NCBI GenBank assembly: GCA_963789555.1
Contig: CAWBKY010000007.1
Span: forward strand, 62,001 to 126,000
DNA length: 64,000 nucleotides
Reading direction: 5' to 3'
Origin: JACXTP01 sp963789555
GTDB taxonomy: Archaea; Thermoplasmatota; Thermoplasmata; Methanomassiliicoccales; UBA472
Both the position numbers and the translations under genes were made by a program. Below the pieces are notes generated by a model. The model did no database searches. It had not been told where the DNA came from and saw only the letters and a program-made list of their open reading frames with translations. Positions 18,541 through 27,840 of the stretch are shown one piece after another (the first letter of the stretch is position 1; every line of letters starts with the position of its first letter).

Positions 18541-19508
18541 GCGAGAAGGAACTGGCCATCATCAGGGACATCCCCAACAACGACTGGTTCGTGAGCGGCC
18601 ATGGGGCGTGCCCAGGCTGCGGCATGACGATCGCGGTCAAGAACATCATGCGCATCATCGGCAACAACAGCACGGTCTATGTGCCCGCCTCGTGCCTGAT
18701 AGTGGTGAGCGCCCTTTATCCCACTTCCAGCTTCAGGACGCCTCTCTTCTTCACCGCCTTCGAGAACACCGGGGCGGTCACGACGGGAATCAAGGCCGCC
18801 TACCGTCGTCTGGGCAAGGACGCCACCGTCGTCGGTATCGCCGGGGACGGGGGCACATTCGACATAGGCCTCCAGGCCTTGTCCGGGGCGGCCGAGAGGG
18901 GCGAGGACGTCCTTTATGTCTGCGTCGACAACGAGGCCTACATGAACACTGGCATACAGCGTTCCGGGTCCACCCCATTCGGGGCCTGGACCACCACCAC
19001 GCCCGTGGGCAAGAAGACCAAAGGGAAGCGTCAGATGAAGAAGGACATGATGGACCTGGTCATCGGGCATAACGTGGAGTACGCCGCCACCCTGTCCATC
19101 GCCCATTATAACGACTTCGTCAAGAAAGTGGACAAGGCCAAGCGCAAGAGCGGGTTCCGCTTCCTTCACGTGCTCACGCCTTGCGTGCCCGGTTGGAAGA
19201 CCGAATCCTCCAAGAGCGTGGAGATCGCCAAGTTGGCCGTGGAGACGGGCATGTGGACGTTGTTCGAGTACGAGGACGGGGAGGCCCGGGCCACCTATCG
19301 CCCCAAGCAGCTCCTGCCCGTGACCGATTACCTCCAACTGCAAGGGCGTTTCCGCCACATGCCCTCCGAGGACATCAAGGTTTTGCAGCGCTGGGTGTGC
19401 AATAAGTACTATTGGCACTTCGGCCACGAGGCCGAGCAGCCGGCGTGCGCCATGTTCAAGGGCGAGCCGGAGATGCACTTCGACGGGGACCCGTTGCATG
19501 GGGTGTAG
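18537..19508 (+). CDS. 2-oxoacid:ferredoxin oxidoreductase beta subunit
   Basis: Intact 323 residues. It is the TPP-binding subunit: HGACPGCGMTIAVKNIMR near the N-terminus (cluster and TPP contact), the GDG motif in IAGDGGTFDIGLQALSGAAE, then YVCVDNEAYMNTGIQRSGST. CPGCG and a later Cys in VLTPCVPGW are the expected proximal cluster ligands. No terminator stem is obvious; the operon ends here, followed by a 70-base gap. Confidence 0.93.
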   Translation: MSEKELAIIRDIPNNDWFVSGHGACPGCGMTIAVKNIMRIIGNNSTVYVPASCLIVVSALYPTSSFRTPLFFTAFENTGAVTTGIKAAYRRLGKDATVVGIAGDGGTFDIGLQALSGAAERGEDVLYVCVDNEAYMNTGIQRSGSTPFGAWTTTTPVGKKTKGKRQMKKDMMDLVIGHNVEYAATLSIAHYNDFVKKVDKAKRKSGFRFLHVLTPCVPGWKTESSKSVEIAKLAVETGMWTLFEYEDGEARATYRPKQLLPVTDYLQLQGRFRHMPSEDIKVLQRWVCNKYYWHFGHEAEQPACAMFKGEPEMHFDGDPLHGV

Positions 19509-19579
19509 CGGAAAAAACGTAGCCCGAGGTCGATGCTCCCAACGCATGATAGATATAGCTGGAGCACAGCGGGCTAGTC

Positions 19580-19933
19580 ATGAGCGGCGCGGTCGAGAAC
19601 GTCATCATGAGGCGTCTAGGCATGATCAAGGCAGCCGACGCCGAGCTGGAGACGCGCTGGGAGCTGGTGCATGGCGATTGGGGCATCATCGAGGTAAGCA
19701 AGGACGGCGAGGTGATGGGCTTCGAGTTCGTGGAGACGGCGCGGAGCGCAAGGGACCACGAAAGGCTGGCGATGTACAGCAGCACCATCGCCGCGGGCAA
19801 CTACGTCATCGTCTCGGTGCCGGAGGAGAGCTACCTGCATACCATGACCGACCTGGCAAGGTTTCCGCCCCCCCGCCCCCTGCTGTTCTGCTACGACCGT
19901 TGGGGCAACATCAAGGTGCCGCGTTGTTCATAG
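19580..19933 (+). CDS. Hypothetical protein
   Basis: 117 residues with no family I can name. Mixed alpha/beta with a strand pair (WGIIEVSKDGEVMGFEFVET) and a hydrophobic strand (NYVIVSVPEESYL). Spacing of Glu, Asp and Glu residues in the first pair faintly recalls a nuclease-like fold, but no full motif is visible. The C-terminus near 19920 may be altered by a frame break, as the pattern of the adjacent frame stays protein-like for some distance. It sits alone between the oxidoreductase and the ribosomal operon. Confidence 0.5.
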   Translation: MSGAVENVIMRRLGMIKAADAELETRWELVHGDWGIIEVSKDGEVMGFEFVETARSARDHERLAMYSSTIAAGNYVIVSVPEESYLHTMTDLARFPPPRPLLFCYDRWGNIKVPRCS

Positions 19934-20004
19934 GCAACAAGCAATGGGGCCGAAATCGACCATCTGGCCAGGATACGTTCAGACCCTCGGCGAGGGCGAG
20001 AAAC

Positions 20005-20088
20005 GCTTTTATATGACCATCCCTTTGTGTCGAAATGCTCTTTGGAGCCTGTGATTAATGAGGATGTTCAAGGACATCGGAAAGAGGT
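20005..20088 (+). promoter_or_regulatory. Promoter region of the L7Ae-S28e-L24e-ndk operon
   Basis: TTTTATAT at 20007-20014 is a strong box A. The predicted start of transcription near 20037 leaves a leader of about 60 bases ending in GAGGT (20084-20088) ahead of ATG 20096. This supports ATG 20096 over the in-frame candidate at 20027, which lies upstream of the expected transcript. Confidence 0.5.
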
Positions 20089-20095
20089 AATGAAA

Positions 20096-20467
20096 ATGGC
20101 AAAAGCGATATTCGTCAAGTTCGAGATGCCGAAGGAGCTGCAGGACAAGGCCTACGAGGTCGTCGAGCTCGCGCGTGACACTGGAAAGATCAGGAAGGGG
20201 ACCAACGAGGTCACCAAGCTGGTCGAGAGGGGCGAGGCGGTCCTGGTCGTCATGGCCGAGGACGTGCAGCCCCCAGAGATCCTGGCCCACATGCCCATGC
20301 TGGCCGAAGAGAGGAACATTCCCTATGTCTACGTGCCGAGCAAGGCCGAGCTAGGCAACGCCTGCGGTCTGGAGAAGCCCACCGCGTCCCTCGCTATACT
20401 GGACGCAGGAAAGGGCAAGCCAGTGCTGGACAACCTGGTCGACCAGGTAAAGAAGCTGAAGAAGTAA
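20096..20467 (+). CDS. rpl7ae: Ribosomal protein L7Ae
   Basis: 123 residues, full length. It binds kink-turns in 23S rRNA, box C/D and H/ACA guide RNAs and RNase P RNA. Diagnostic segments are KIRKGTNEVTKLVERGEAVL and the conserved AEDVQPPEILAHMPMLAEER, with VPSKAELGNACGLEKPTASL forming the RNA-binding end. The gene heads the standard archaeal cluster L7ae-S28e-L24e-ndk and is separated from S28e by 11 bases. Confidence 0.97.
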   Translation: MAKAIFVKFEMPKELQDKAYEVVELARDTGKIRKGTNEVTKLVERGEAVLVVMAEDVQPPEILAHMPMLAEERNIPYVYVPSKAELGNACGLEKPTASLAILDAGKGKPVLDNLVDQVKKLKK

Positions 20468-20478
20468 GGGTGTAAATC

Positions 20479-20697
20479 ATGGCAGACGATGAGGGAAGCA
20501 GCATCCCATCGGAGGTCGTGGAGATCATCGGTCGGACTGGCATGACCGGTGAGGCCACGCAGGTCAAGGTCCGTGTCCTGGATGGGCGCGACAAGGGTCG
20601 CATCATCACCAGGAACATCATGGGCCCTGTCCGCATGGGCGACATCCTGATGCTCAGGGAAACGTCGAGAGAAGCGCGCAAGCTCTCCATCCGGTAA
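20479..20697 (+). CDS. rps28e: 30S ribosomal protein S28e
   Basis: 72 residues with the conserved core GMTGEATQVKVRVLDGRDKG and the family ending LRETSREARKLSIR. It is an OB-fold small-subunit protein found only in archaea and eukaryotes. Second gene of the operon, intact, with the L24e start 22 bases downstream. Confidence 0.97.
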   Translation: MADDEGSSIPSEVVEIIGRTGMTGEATQVKVRVLDGRDKGRIITRNIMGPVRMGDILMLRETSREARKLSIR

Positions 20698-20719
20698 ACC
20701 GCTTGAGGGGGAATCTAAA

Positions 20720-20962
20720 ATGGTCGAACAAAAGCTATGCTCCTTCTGCGGCAAGGACATCGAGCCTGGAACTGGCAAGATGTATGTCAAGAAGGACGGG
20801 ACCGTGTTCCTATTCTGTTCCAACAAGTGCGACAAGAACATGATCGACTTGCGCCGGGTGCCCCGTAACGTGGAGTGGACCAAGGCCTACGCTCAGAAGA
20901 AGTTGCTTCTCAACTCCGAGAAGCACAAGGGCGAGGGTAAGGCACCTGAGGGGAAGGCATGA
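20720..20962 (+). CDS. rpl24e: 50S ribosomal protein L24e
   Basis: 80 residues. The zinc ribbon is complete: CSFCGKDIEPGTGKMYVKKD, then FLFCSNKCDKNM, followed by the basic VPRNVEWTKAYAQKK. An alanine, glycine and lysine-rich tail extends past the conserved part. AGGGGGAATC precedes the ATG. The stop overlaps the ndk start (ATGA). Confidence 0.97.
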   Translation: MVEQKLCSFCGKDIEPGTGKMYVKKDGTVFLFCSNKCDKNMIDLRRVPRNVEWTKAYAQKKLLLNSEKHKGEGKAPEGKA

Positions 20963-21411
20963 TCGAGCGCACCTTCGTGATGTTGAAGCCTGACGCGGTG
21001 CAACGCGGCCTCATGGGGCCGATCGTTTCCCGCCTGGAGGCCAAGGGCTACAAGCCATTGGCCATGAAGCTCATGCGCATCCCCCGCGAGCTGGCCGAGC
21101 GCCACTACGGGGAGCACAGGGGCAAAGGCTTCTTCAACGGGCTGATCGACTACATCACCTCCGGCCCAGTGCTGGTGATGGTGTGGGAAGGCGAGAACAT
21201 CGTGGCGGACATGCGCGTCATGATGGGCAAGACCAACCCAAAGGACGCTATGCCTGGCACGATCCGCGGCGATTATGCTCAGCAGACGGGCAGGAACATC
21301 GTGCACGGGTCCGACTCGGTCGAGTCGGCGAACCGTGAGATAGACCTGTTCTTCAACGGCTACGAGCTTCAGGACTGGAAGCGCTCCGCAGACCCCTGGT
21401 TGTACGAGTGA
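20959..21411 (+). CDS. ndk: Nucleoside diphosphate kinase
   Basis: 150 residues, intact. It exchanges the gamma phosphate between NTPs and NDPs. It begins ERTFVMLKPDAVQRGLMGPI; the catalytic histidine is in NIVHGSDSVESANREIDLFF. Translationally coupled to L24e by an ATGA overlap. A T-run after the stop (21440-21447) is a plausible end of transcription. Confidence 0.97.
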   Translation: MIERTFVMLKPDAVQRGLMGPIVSRLEAKGYKPLAMKLMRIPRELAERHYGEHRGKGFFNGLIDYITSGPVLVMVWEGENIVADMRVMMGKTNPKDAMPGTIRGDYAQQTGRNIVHGSDSVESANREIDLFFNGYELQDWKRSADPWLYE

Positions 21412-21512
21412 AACCCCTTCCTTTCTATCATTTTCCTTCATTTTTTTATCGAATAATCTGGCCTTCGAGAATTTGAGAAACATACAAATAGACTCTCCAT
21501 AATCCGACAACC

Positions 21513-23267
21513 ATGACCATCAGGCAGCCGATAGTCAGCGTGTTGGGTCACGTTGACCACGGCAAGACCAGCCTCCTCGATTATGTCCGGGGGACCACCG
21601 TCTCCTCTAGAGAGGCCGGCTTCATCACGCAGCACATCGGCGCCACCGAGGTCCCGTTGGAGCACATCTACAAGGTGTGCGCCCAGCTGATAGGCAAACG
21701 CCAGTTCTCGGTGCCTGGGCTTCTGTTCATCGACACTCCCGGACACCAATCGTTCATCTCATTGAGGGCGAGGGGCGGCTCCCTGGCCGACATCGCCGTA
21801 CTGGTCATCGACATAAACGAGGGCCTGAAGCCCCAGACCATCGAGTCGATAAACATACTGCGTCGTTTCAAGACGCCGTTCGTCATCGCCCTTAACAAGA
21901 TCGACCTGGTGGACGGGTGGATCTCCAGTCCCAAGACGCCCTTCATCCTCTCGGAGCGGAAGCAGAACGATGAGGCCAGGGAACGGCTCAACATGCGCCT
22001 GTACGAGATCATCGGCAGGCTCTCCGTGGAAGGCCTGTCCGCCGACCGTTACGACCGCATCGAGGACTTCACCAGGAACATCGCGCTCATACCAGTCAGC
22101 GCAAAGACCGGCGAAGGGATACCGGACCTGCTCCTGGTGCTCATCGGTCTGGCCCAGAGGTTCCTCGAGACGGAGCTTAACACCGAGGAGGGGCCGGGGA
22201 AGGGCACCATCCTCGAGGTCAAGGAGGAAAAGGGACTGGGACAGACACTGGACGTCATTCTCTACTCTGGCACCCTCCACCGTGGGGACATGGTGGCCTT
22301 GGGGACGAAGAGCGGGAAACCGTTGGTCACGAAGGTCAAGGCGGTCCTCAAGCCCAAGCCCTTGGATGAGATCAGGGACCCCAGGGACCGATTCGATTCG
22401 GTGAAGGAGATTGGCGCCGCTGCCGGGATCAAGGTCAGCTGCCAGAACCTGGAGGGCGCGGTGGCCGGGGCCCCTTTGAGAGTGCTCACCGCCTCCAACC
22501 AGAAGGAGGTCATGGAGGAGATAGCCAAGGAGCTCCAGGTGCATATCAAGACCGAGGACTCCGGGGTCATGATCAAGGCCGACGCCATCGGTTCATTGGA
22601 GGCGCTGGCCTTCGAAGCGGAGAAGGCGGGGATCGCCATCCGCAAGTACGAGGTCGGGCCGATATCGCGCCGGGACATAATCGAGGTCTCAGCTTACGGC
22701 GACACGATCCACAGGGTGATCCTCGGCTTCAACGTGGACATGCTGCCAGATGCCAAGGACGCCATCGTGAACGCCGACGCCAAGGTCTTCAACAACAACG
22801 TGGTGTACGGCCTCATCGAGGACTATCAGAAGTGGGACCTGGAGACCAAGCGCAAGGCGGAGGAGACCAAGCGCGGCCTGACATCGTTCCCAGGGAAGAT
22901 GCGCATCCTTCCCAATTGCATCTTCCGCGTGAGCAAGCCGGCCATCGTGGGCGTGAGGGTCCTCGCTGGCAGGGTCCGCAATGGCCAATCGGTGCTGGAC
23001 AAGGAGGGCAAGGACATCGGTAAGATCAAGAGCCTTCGGTCCGGGGAGGAGACGTTAAAGGAGGCCATCGCCGGCCAGGAGGTGGCCATCGCCATCGATG
23101 GTCCCACGGTCGGGCGCCAGATCGATGTCGACACGATCCTCTACATCGACATCCTGGAGATGGAGTTCAAGAACCTGGCCGATTACAATCTGAACGAGGA
23201 TGAGAAGATGGTCTTGGACGAGGTCAGCGCCATCAAGCGCAGGAACGACCCGTTCTGGGGCATGTGA
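21513..23267 (+). CDS. infB: Translation initiation factor aIF5B
   Basis: 584 residues, intact. GTPase that joins ribosomal subunits and positions initiator tRNA. G1 is GHVDHGKTSLLD, G3 is DTPGHQSF and G4 is NKID. The four-domain architecture of archaeal aIF5B follows, including the C-terminal domain with KPAIVGVRVLAGRVRNGQSV. No intein is present. Separated from ndk by about 100 AT-rich bases, so it probably has its own promoter. Confidence 0.97.
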   Translation: MTIRQPIVSVLGHVDHGKTSLLDYVRGTTVSSREAGFITQHIGATEVPLEHIYKVCAQLIGKRQFSVPGLLFIDTPGHQSFISLRARGGSLADIAVLVIDINEGLKPQTIESINILRRFKTPFVIALNKIDLVDGWISSPKTPFILSERKQNDEARERLNMRLYEIIGRLSVEGLSADRYDRIEDFTRNIALIPVSAKTGEGIPDLLLVLIGLAQRFLETELNTEEGPGKGTILEVKEEKGLGQTLDVILYSGTLHRGDMVALGTKSGKPLVTKVKAVLKPKPLDEIRDPRDRFDSVKEIGAAAGIKVSCQNLEGAVAGAPLRVLTASNQKEVMEEIAKELQVHIKTEDSGVMIKADAIGSLEALAFEAEKAGIAIRKYEVGPISRRDIIEVSAYGDTIHRVILGFNVDMLPDAKDAIVNADAKVFNNNVVYGLIEDYQKWDLETKRKAEETKRGLTSFPGKMRILPNCIFRVSKPAIVGVRVLAGRVRNGQSVLDKEGKDIGKIKSLRSGEETLKEAIAGQEVAIAIDGPTVGRQIDVDTILYIDILEMEFKNLADYNLNEDEKMVLDEVSAIKRRNDPFWGM

Positions 23268-23421
23268 CCCACACCATCCATTCGATGAACCTTTTTTGGG
23301 GATGTTATCCTAATCAGGATATCCGGTAATCCTCTGGTCCTTTCTTGGGCACTCAAGATCGTCCGAACCGTATACTTTGATATAACGACTGACATAAATC
23401 TTTGACATAGAGGTGGGGGAA

Positions 23422-24034
23422 TTGGCCTATTGTACCAATTGCGGTAAGGTCAACGGAACGGAGGACGTTTTTTGCTCCAGATGCGGAATGAAGCTTTGGG
23501 ATGGGCAATCTCCAGCCCAGTCATAGCCCAATGTCCAGCTTGGCAGCCGAGCCCTAGAAAGAAGGACAAGGAGCTGTGGGCCATCCTTGTCATCGTGATC
23601 CTGTTCATCGCGATTAACATCGCAGTCCCGTATGTGCTATATATGATGGTCATGGGTTTCGGCGATGAACCTGAGGACGTCCCATATAGCAGCATCATGA
23701 CTTCCGAATCAGGTTCACCGACCAGGAAAAGGTGATTTTCATGGACGTCAGCTCACCGATGAGGTATGAGGACCTCTTAGTAACCCTGACCATCAATGGA
23801 TCGGACAACCTAGCTCCCGTCCATCCCGGGGTCATCTTCATCGGGACAGGTCAAAGCTCAGGCTATCTCGTGGAATACATGGACCTGGCGATGGACTCAA
23901 AATTAGGTGTCGGAGACTACTTCCTCATCACCAATCCACCTGATGTAGGTGGGGCAGATTTCTTTGTCAGTTTCGGATTGCTTTATGGAAGCTCGCACAT
24001 GGCCATTGCATGGACCTCCTGGGCTTGCTTGTAG
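23422..24034 (+). CDS. Zinc-ribbon, single-span membrane protein (frameshifts)
   Basis: Start TTG 23422 follows AGGTGGGGG. The N-terminus is a zinc ribbon, AYCTNCGKVNGTEDVFCSRC. After a frame break near 23510 comes a short linker and a long membrane helix, WAILVIVILFIAINIAVPYV. A second break near 23710 leads through RFTDQEKVIFMDVSS into an extracellular-looking domain ending at 24034. The order zinc ribbon, helix, beta-rich domain is common in Thermoplasmata proteins of unknown function. The next gene has the same plan, so the two may be tandem paralogues. Confidence 0.6.
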
Positions 24035-24191
24035 GGGACGCTTTGGCGCTCGAGATGTGGGGCCTTAATAAGCTGAGAGTTTCGCACTAGTCATCTGAAA
24101 GGACATTGACCGGGGCACTTACCTATTCATCCTATTGGAAAAGATTGATATCTGCGGATGGAAATCGCTGTATGGAAAGGGGAAGGGAACC

Positions 24192-24727
24192 ATGGTCTAT
24201 TGCGGTCGTTGCGGTCAACAGAACTTGGATGACAGCAAGTTCTGCACTCGGTGCGCCAATCCACTGACGCCGCAACCACCCCGCAACCACCCCCGCAACC
24301 GCAATATCAGTCCCCACCCCCGTCATACGCACCTTATGCTCCCCCCAAGAAGGACAACACCATCCTCATCATCATGGTGGTGATCCTGGTCGCCATCTTG
24401 GTCATTGGCGGGGCCTACATAAGCTGGCTGGTCTTCCATGAGGTGGAGGACCTCTCCGACAGTGACGTCACCATCACCATAACATCAAATGTCGAGGTGA
24501 CGATGGAGCTGGAACTGAAGATCGAGGGGGTTCTGAAGGACAGTTTCACTTTAGCCCCTGGTGCAATATATCAGAACACATTCCCTTTCGATCCGTTCTC
24601 AGGAGGTAGCCAAGCCTTCGAGGTGTTGGTCATAAGGTACGAGGGAGGTTCCATCTACAACACCTACGAAGGGACCATTCAGATGCGCCAGGACGGGACG
24701 TTCTTCTGCGACATATCCATATATTAA
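24192..24727 (+). CDS. Zinc-ribbon, single-span membrane protein (frameshift)
   Basis: ATG 24192 follows GGAAAGGGGAAGGGAACC. The zinc ribbon is VYCGRCGQQNLDDSKFCTRC. A Pro/Gln/Tyr-rich linker, broken once near 24280, leads to the membrane helix ILIIMVVILVAILVIGGAYI. An outer beta domain follows (DVTITITSNVEVTMELELKI) and ends at TAA 24727. Same layout as the gene before it. Function unknown; zinc ribbon on the inside and a sensor-like domain outside suggest signalling, but that is only inference. Confidence 0.65.
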
Positions 24728-24819
24728 TGATCCCACCTCGGGTCTAGAGGTCGAACCCGCCATCCATGGTGCTTTTTCATCGTTGGCCATGACCCTTCCA
24801 TAGGGTCTGCCGCCACCAA

Positions 24820-24866
24820 TAATTATTTAAGCGCGACGGCATTAGGGCGAGATACGCTATAGGTGT
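24820..24866 (+). promoter_or_regulatory. Promoter of the S6e-aIF2 gamma operon
   Basis: TTATTTAA at 24823-24830 is a good box A, giving a predicted start near 24857. AGGTG at 24861-24865 is a short Shine-Dalgarno sequence before ATG 24871. Confidence 0.5.
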
Positions 24867-24870
24867 TACT

Positions 24871-25269
24871 ATGGTAGAGTTCAGAGCTGTTATCAGCGAC
24901 GTCAAGACCGGCAAGTCCTACCAGGCCAATGTAACCGGTCACCATGCCAACTCCCTCATCGGAAAGAAGATCGGGGACGTAGTGGATGGCATATTCGTAG
25001 GTCTTCCCGGCTACAAGCTCATGATCACTGGAGGTAGCGACAAGGATGGCTTCCCAATGAGGAAGGACCTGCCCGGACCCCGCCGCAAGAAGCTATTGGT
25101 GACCTCAGGTCACGGCTTCCGTACCCCCGAGGTCGGCCTCAGGAAGAAGAAGTCCTTCCGCGGCAACGCCATCGCCCCGGACACTGTGCAGTTGAACATG
25201 AAGGTCACTGCCCACGGTGCCAAACCCCTCGAGGACATAATGAAGAAAGAAGAAGCGCCGAAGCAATGA
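24871..25269 (+). CDS. rps6e: 30S ribosomal protein S6e
   Basis: 132 residues, archaeal length. Typical segments are VTGHHANSLIGKKIGDVVDG, the GGSDKDGFPMRKDLPG turn and a basic stretch GLRKKKSFRGNAI. It is followed after 10 bases by aIF2 gamma, a gene order conserved in many archaea. Confidence 0.97.
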   Translation: MVEFRAVISDVKTGKSYQANVTGHHANSLIGKKIGDVVDGIFVGLPGYKLMITGGSDKDGFPMRKDLPGPRRKKLLVTSGHGFRTPEVGLRKKKSFRGNAIAPDTVQLNMKVTAHGAKPLEDIMKKEEAPKQ

Positions 25270-25279
25270 GGCCTTTGAA

Positions 25280-26508
25280 ATGAGATCCACCGCCCACCAG
25301 CCTGAGGTCAACATCGGCATGATCGGTCACGTCGACCACGGCAAGACCACGTTGACCAAGGCGCTCAGCGGCGTGTGGACCGACCGCCACTCCGAGGAAG
25401 TGAAGCGGGGCATCTCCATCCGTCTGGGATACGCGGACGTCAACTTCTACAAATGCCCCGACTGCAACACTTCTCACCCCGAGCCGACCTGCCTCTGCGG
25501 CGGGCAAGGCGGAGATGCTGCGGTCAGTCTCCTTCGTGGACGCACCCGGTCACGAGACCCTGATGGCCACCATGCTCTCCGGCGCCGCCATGATGAACGG
25601 CGCGTTGCTGCTGGTGGCGGCGAACGAGAAGTGCCCCCAGCCCCAGACCAAGGAGCACCTCATGGCGCTCACCATCATCGGGGTCGAGAAGATCATCATC
25701 GTGCAGAACAAGATCGACATCGTCACCAAGGAGGAGGCGCTGTCGAACTACAAGGAGATCAAGGAGTTCGTCAAAGGCACCATAGCTGAGAACGCCCCGA
25801 TCATCCCGGTCTCCGCGCATCACGACGTCAACATCGATAAGCTCATCGAGGCCATACAGAAGTACATCCCCACTCCCAAGCACGAGGAGAAGAAGTCGGC
25901 CAGGATGTTCGTGGCCCGTTCATTCGATATCAATACTCCCGGCACCGAGCCAAAGGACCTCAAGGGAGGCGTGCTCGGCGGGTCCCTCACCCAGGGTCAC
26001 CTGGAGGTCGGGGACCAGATCGAGGTGCAGCCCGGCCGTAAGGTCGAGCTGACCGGCGGCAAGACCGCCTGGGAGAAGATCACCACCGAGATAGTCTCGC
26101 TCCATGCGGGCAACCAGGAGCTGCAGAAGGTGCGACTCCGGCGGCCTGATCGCCATCGGCACCAAGCTCGACCCCTCGCTGACCAAATCGGACGGTCTGA
26201 TCGGACGCGTCGTCGGCAAGCCCGGCACGTTGCCGCCAGTGGTCTCCAAGTTCACCATGGGCACCCACCTCCTCGAGAGGGTGGTGGGCACGGCCGAGGA
26301 CATGGTGGTGGAGAACATCAAGACCAATGAGCCGCTCATGCTCTCGGTCGGAACGGCCACCACCGTCGGTGTGGTGACATCCGCCCGTGGCTCTGAGGCG
26401 GAGGTGACCTTGAAGCTCCCGGTCTGCGCCGAGAAGGGCCAGAGGGTGGCGGTGTCGCGCAAGATCTCGGGTAAGTGGCGCCTCATCGGTTATGGCATAG
26501 TGCAGTGA
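25280..26508 (+). CDS. eif2g: Translation initiation factor aIF2, gamma subunit (two frameshifts)
   Basis: GTPase that carries initiator Met-tRNA to the small subunit. G1 is GHVDHGKTTLTKALSG, G3 DAPGHETL and G4 NKID. The zinc knuckle is YKCPDCNTSHPEPTCLCGG. A one-base insertion at about 25500 (GGCGGGCAAGG where GGCGGCAAGG is expected) and a second break near 26135 split it in three. The last part (GRVVGKPGTLPPVV to LIGYGIVQ) has the beta-barrel domains II and III. Because the gene is essential, these breaks are almost certainly errors in the sequence. Confidence 0.95.
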
Positions 26509-26513
26509 GCGGC

Positions 26514-26870
26514 ATGCAGCGCGTGCTTCTGGACACCAACGCCCTCCTGATGCCCTTCGAATTCTCCTTGAACCTCGACCTGGAGCTGAGGTCGCTCCTG
26601 GGCGATTGCGAGATATTTGTCCCTGGTCCGGTCATCGGGGAGCTCAAACGCTCCAAGAACAAGCATGCCCGGGCGGCCCTGGCCTTGGCCAGCAAATATC
26701 CCATTCACGAGACCTCGGTGCAGGGGGACGCCGGGGTCATCCAGGCCGCCAAGGACCTAAATGCCATGGTGGTGTCCAACGACGCACTGATGCGCAAGAA
26801 ACTGCGCCAGTCGGGAATAAAGACCATATACCTGCGTTCGCGCAGCCATCTCTACTTCGACGATTTCTAG
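26514..26870 (+). CDS. PIN-domain protein, Fcf1/VapC-like
   Basis: 118 residues from ATG 26514, five bases after the aIF2 gamma stop; this start sits directly at the domain (MQRVLLDTNALLMPFEF). Conserved acidic residues of the PIN nuclease site are in LLDTNALL, VIGELKR and VVSNDALMRKKL. The archaeal protein encoded after aIF2 gamma belongs to the Fcf1/Utp24-like group linked to rRNA processing, not to toxin VapC; there is no antitoxin gene beside it. It ends TAG and overlaps the end of the opposite-strand DUF2099 gene by four bases. Confidence 0.85.
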   Translation: MQRVLLDTNALLMPFEFSLNLDLELRSLLGDCEIFVPGPVIGELKRSKNKHARAALALASKYPIHETSVQGDAGVIQAAKDLNAMVVSNDALMRKKLRQSGIKTIYLRSRSHLYFDDF

Positions 26871-27690
26871 ACCAACGGGGCGGGCGGGTCCTCCCTGCCT
26901 TCCGAACGGTCCGTGGCGCCTATCTGCTCCAGCCTGGTCCTCAGCAGGGCCTTGCCCGCCTCCGTGACCGCATAGATGGGCACCTTGTTGCCCACCTTCA
27001 TCACTTCCCGCTTGGACGCCTCCGCCCTGACGTTCCTGGAGGCGCAGGCGGTCACGATATCGCAATGATCGAAGAACGAGCGGGCCTCCTCTTCGCTCAC
27101 CAACGTGGTATGCACGGCGAAGATGAGGGCGGAGGAACCAAGCTCATGGCGGATGCGTTCCGCGTCCCGGGCGGTGGCCACGCTGACACCGACCCTGATG
27201 TACCCCAGTTCCCTCGCCAGCTGCACCCCTTCATATTGGTCGATCCTAGCTGACAATGGGTCGAGGACCCTCTCCCTGCCGATGGCGTCCATGACCTCCG
27301 GGTATGGGGTCGGTCTCCAGGATTCCCGACACCCTGCCCCCGATGCCCTGCACCAGCTCCGGGTCGTCCACCACCACCGTCCCAGCTCCCTCGCACACCA
27401 ACACGGCGCAGTCCAGCATCTTCTTCGACAAGGCCATGCCCAGCAGCTCGGAGACCCCGAAGGAGAGGAAGTCGCGCATACGCATGCGGCGATGCGCGGT
27501 GCACATCCCGAAATCCTTGATGCGGAACTCGATGTTGTCCCTGACCACCTCCGGGGTGATCTCCTCGATCCCCCGGTGCTTGGCGAACAGAGGGACAATA
27601 GCGCACCAGGGGCTCGCCCACCTCGACCACCTTGCCATCCTCCACGACGACCCTGGTCTTGCCCAAGGCCTCGAGCACATGCCTTGCCAT
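26867..27690 (-). CDS. Methanogenesis marker protein 8 (DUF2099) (frameshifts)
   Basis: Reconstructed length about 273 residues, beginning MARHVLEALGKTRVVVEDGK. Other conserved parts are NIEFRIKDFGMCTAHRRM, DFLSFGVSELLGMALSKKM, VLVCEGAGTVVVDDPELVQG and VLDPLSARIDQYEGVQLA. Frame breaks lie near 27600 and 27305. Methanogenesis marker 8 is nearly confined to methanogens and close relatives; its biochemical role is unknown. Cys and Met-rich segments might bind a cofactor, but no standard motif is visible. It is one of the two best clues to the lifestyle of this organism. Confidence 0.85.
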
Positions 27691-27772
27691 GATATCGTCC
27701 AGGCTATGCCCCTATTTGCCGATATAAAGCTAGTCAGATCCTCTTGGCACTTCCGAAGCACATCGGCAAACG

Positions 27773-27779
27773 CTTAAAT
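27773..27779 (+). promoter_or_regulatory. TATA box of the riboflavin kinase gene
   Basis: CTTAAAT, part of CGCTTAAATC, lies 62-68 bases before ATG 27841. It is the best box A in the gap between the DUF2099 and riboflavin kinase genes. The upstream GATATAAAGC (27721-27730) faces the DUF2099 gene and may serve it on the other strand. Confidence 0.35.
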
Positions 27780-27840
27780 CGAGCCTTTTTGATAGAGCGT
27801 CCGCATACTGAAATTCGGTAGCAACCAAGCGAGGCGTAAC

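Noticed and set aside
26514..26870. VapC toxin of a toxin-antitoxin pair
   Set aside because: No antitoxin gene is adjacent, and the position after aIF2 gamma is that of the conserved archaeal Fcf1-like PIN protein.
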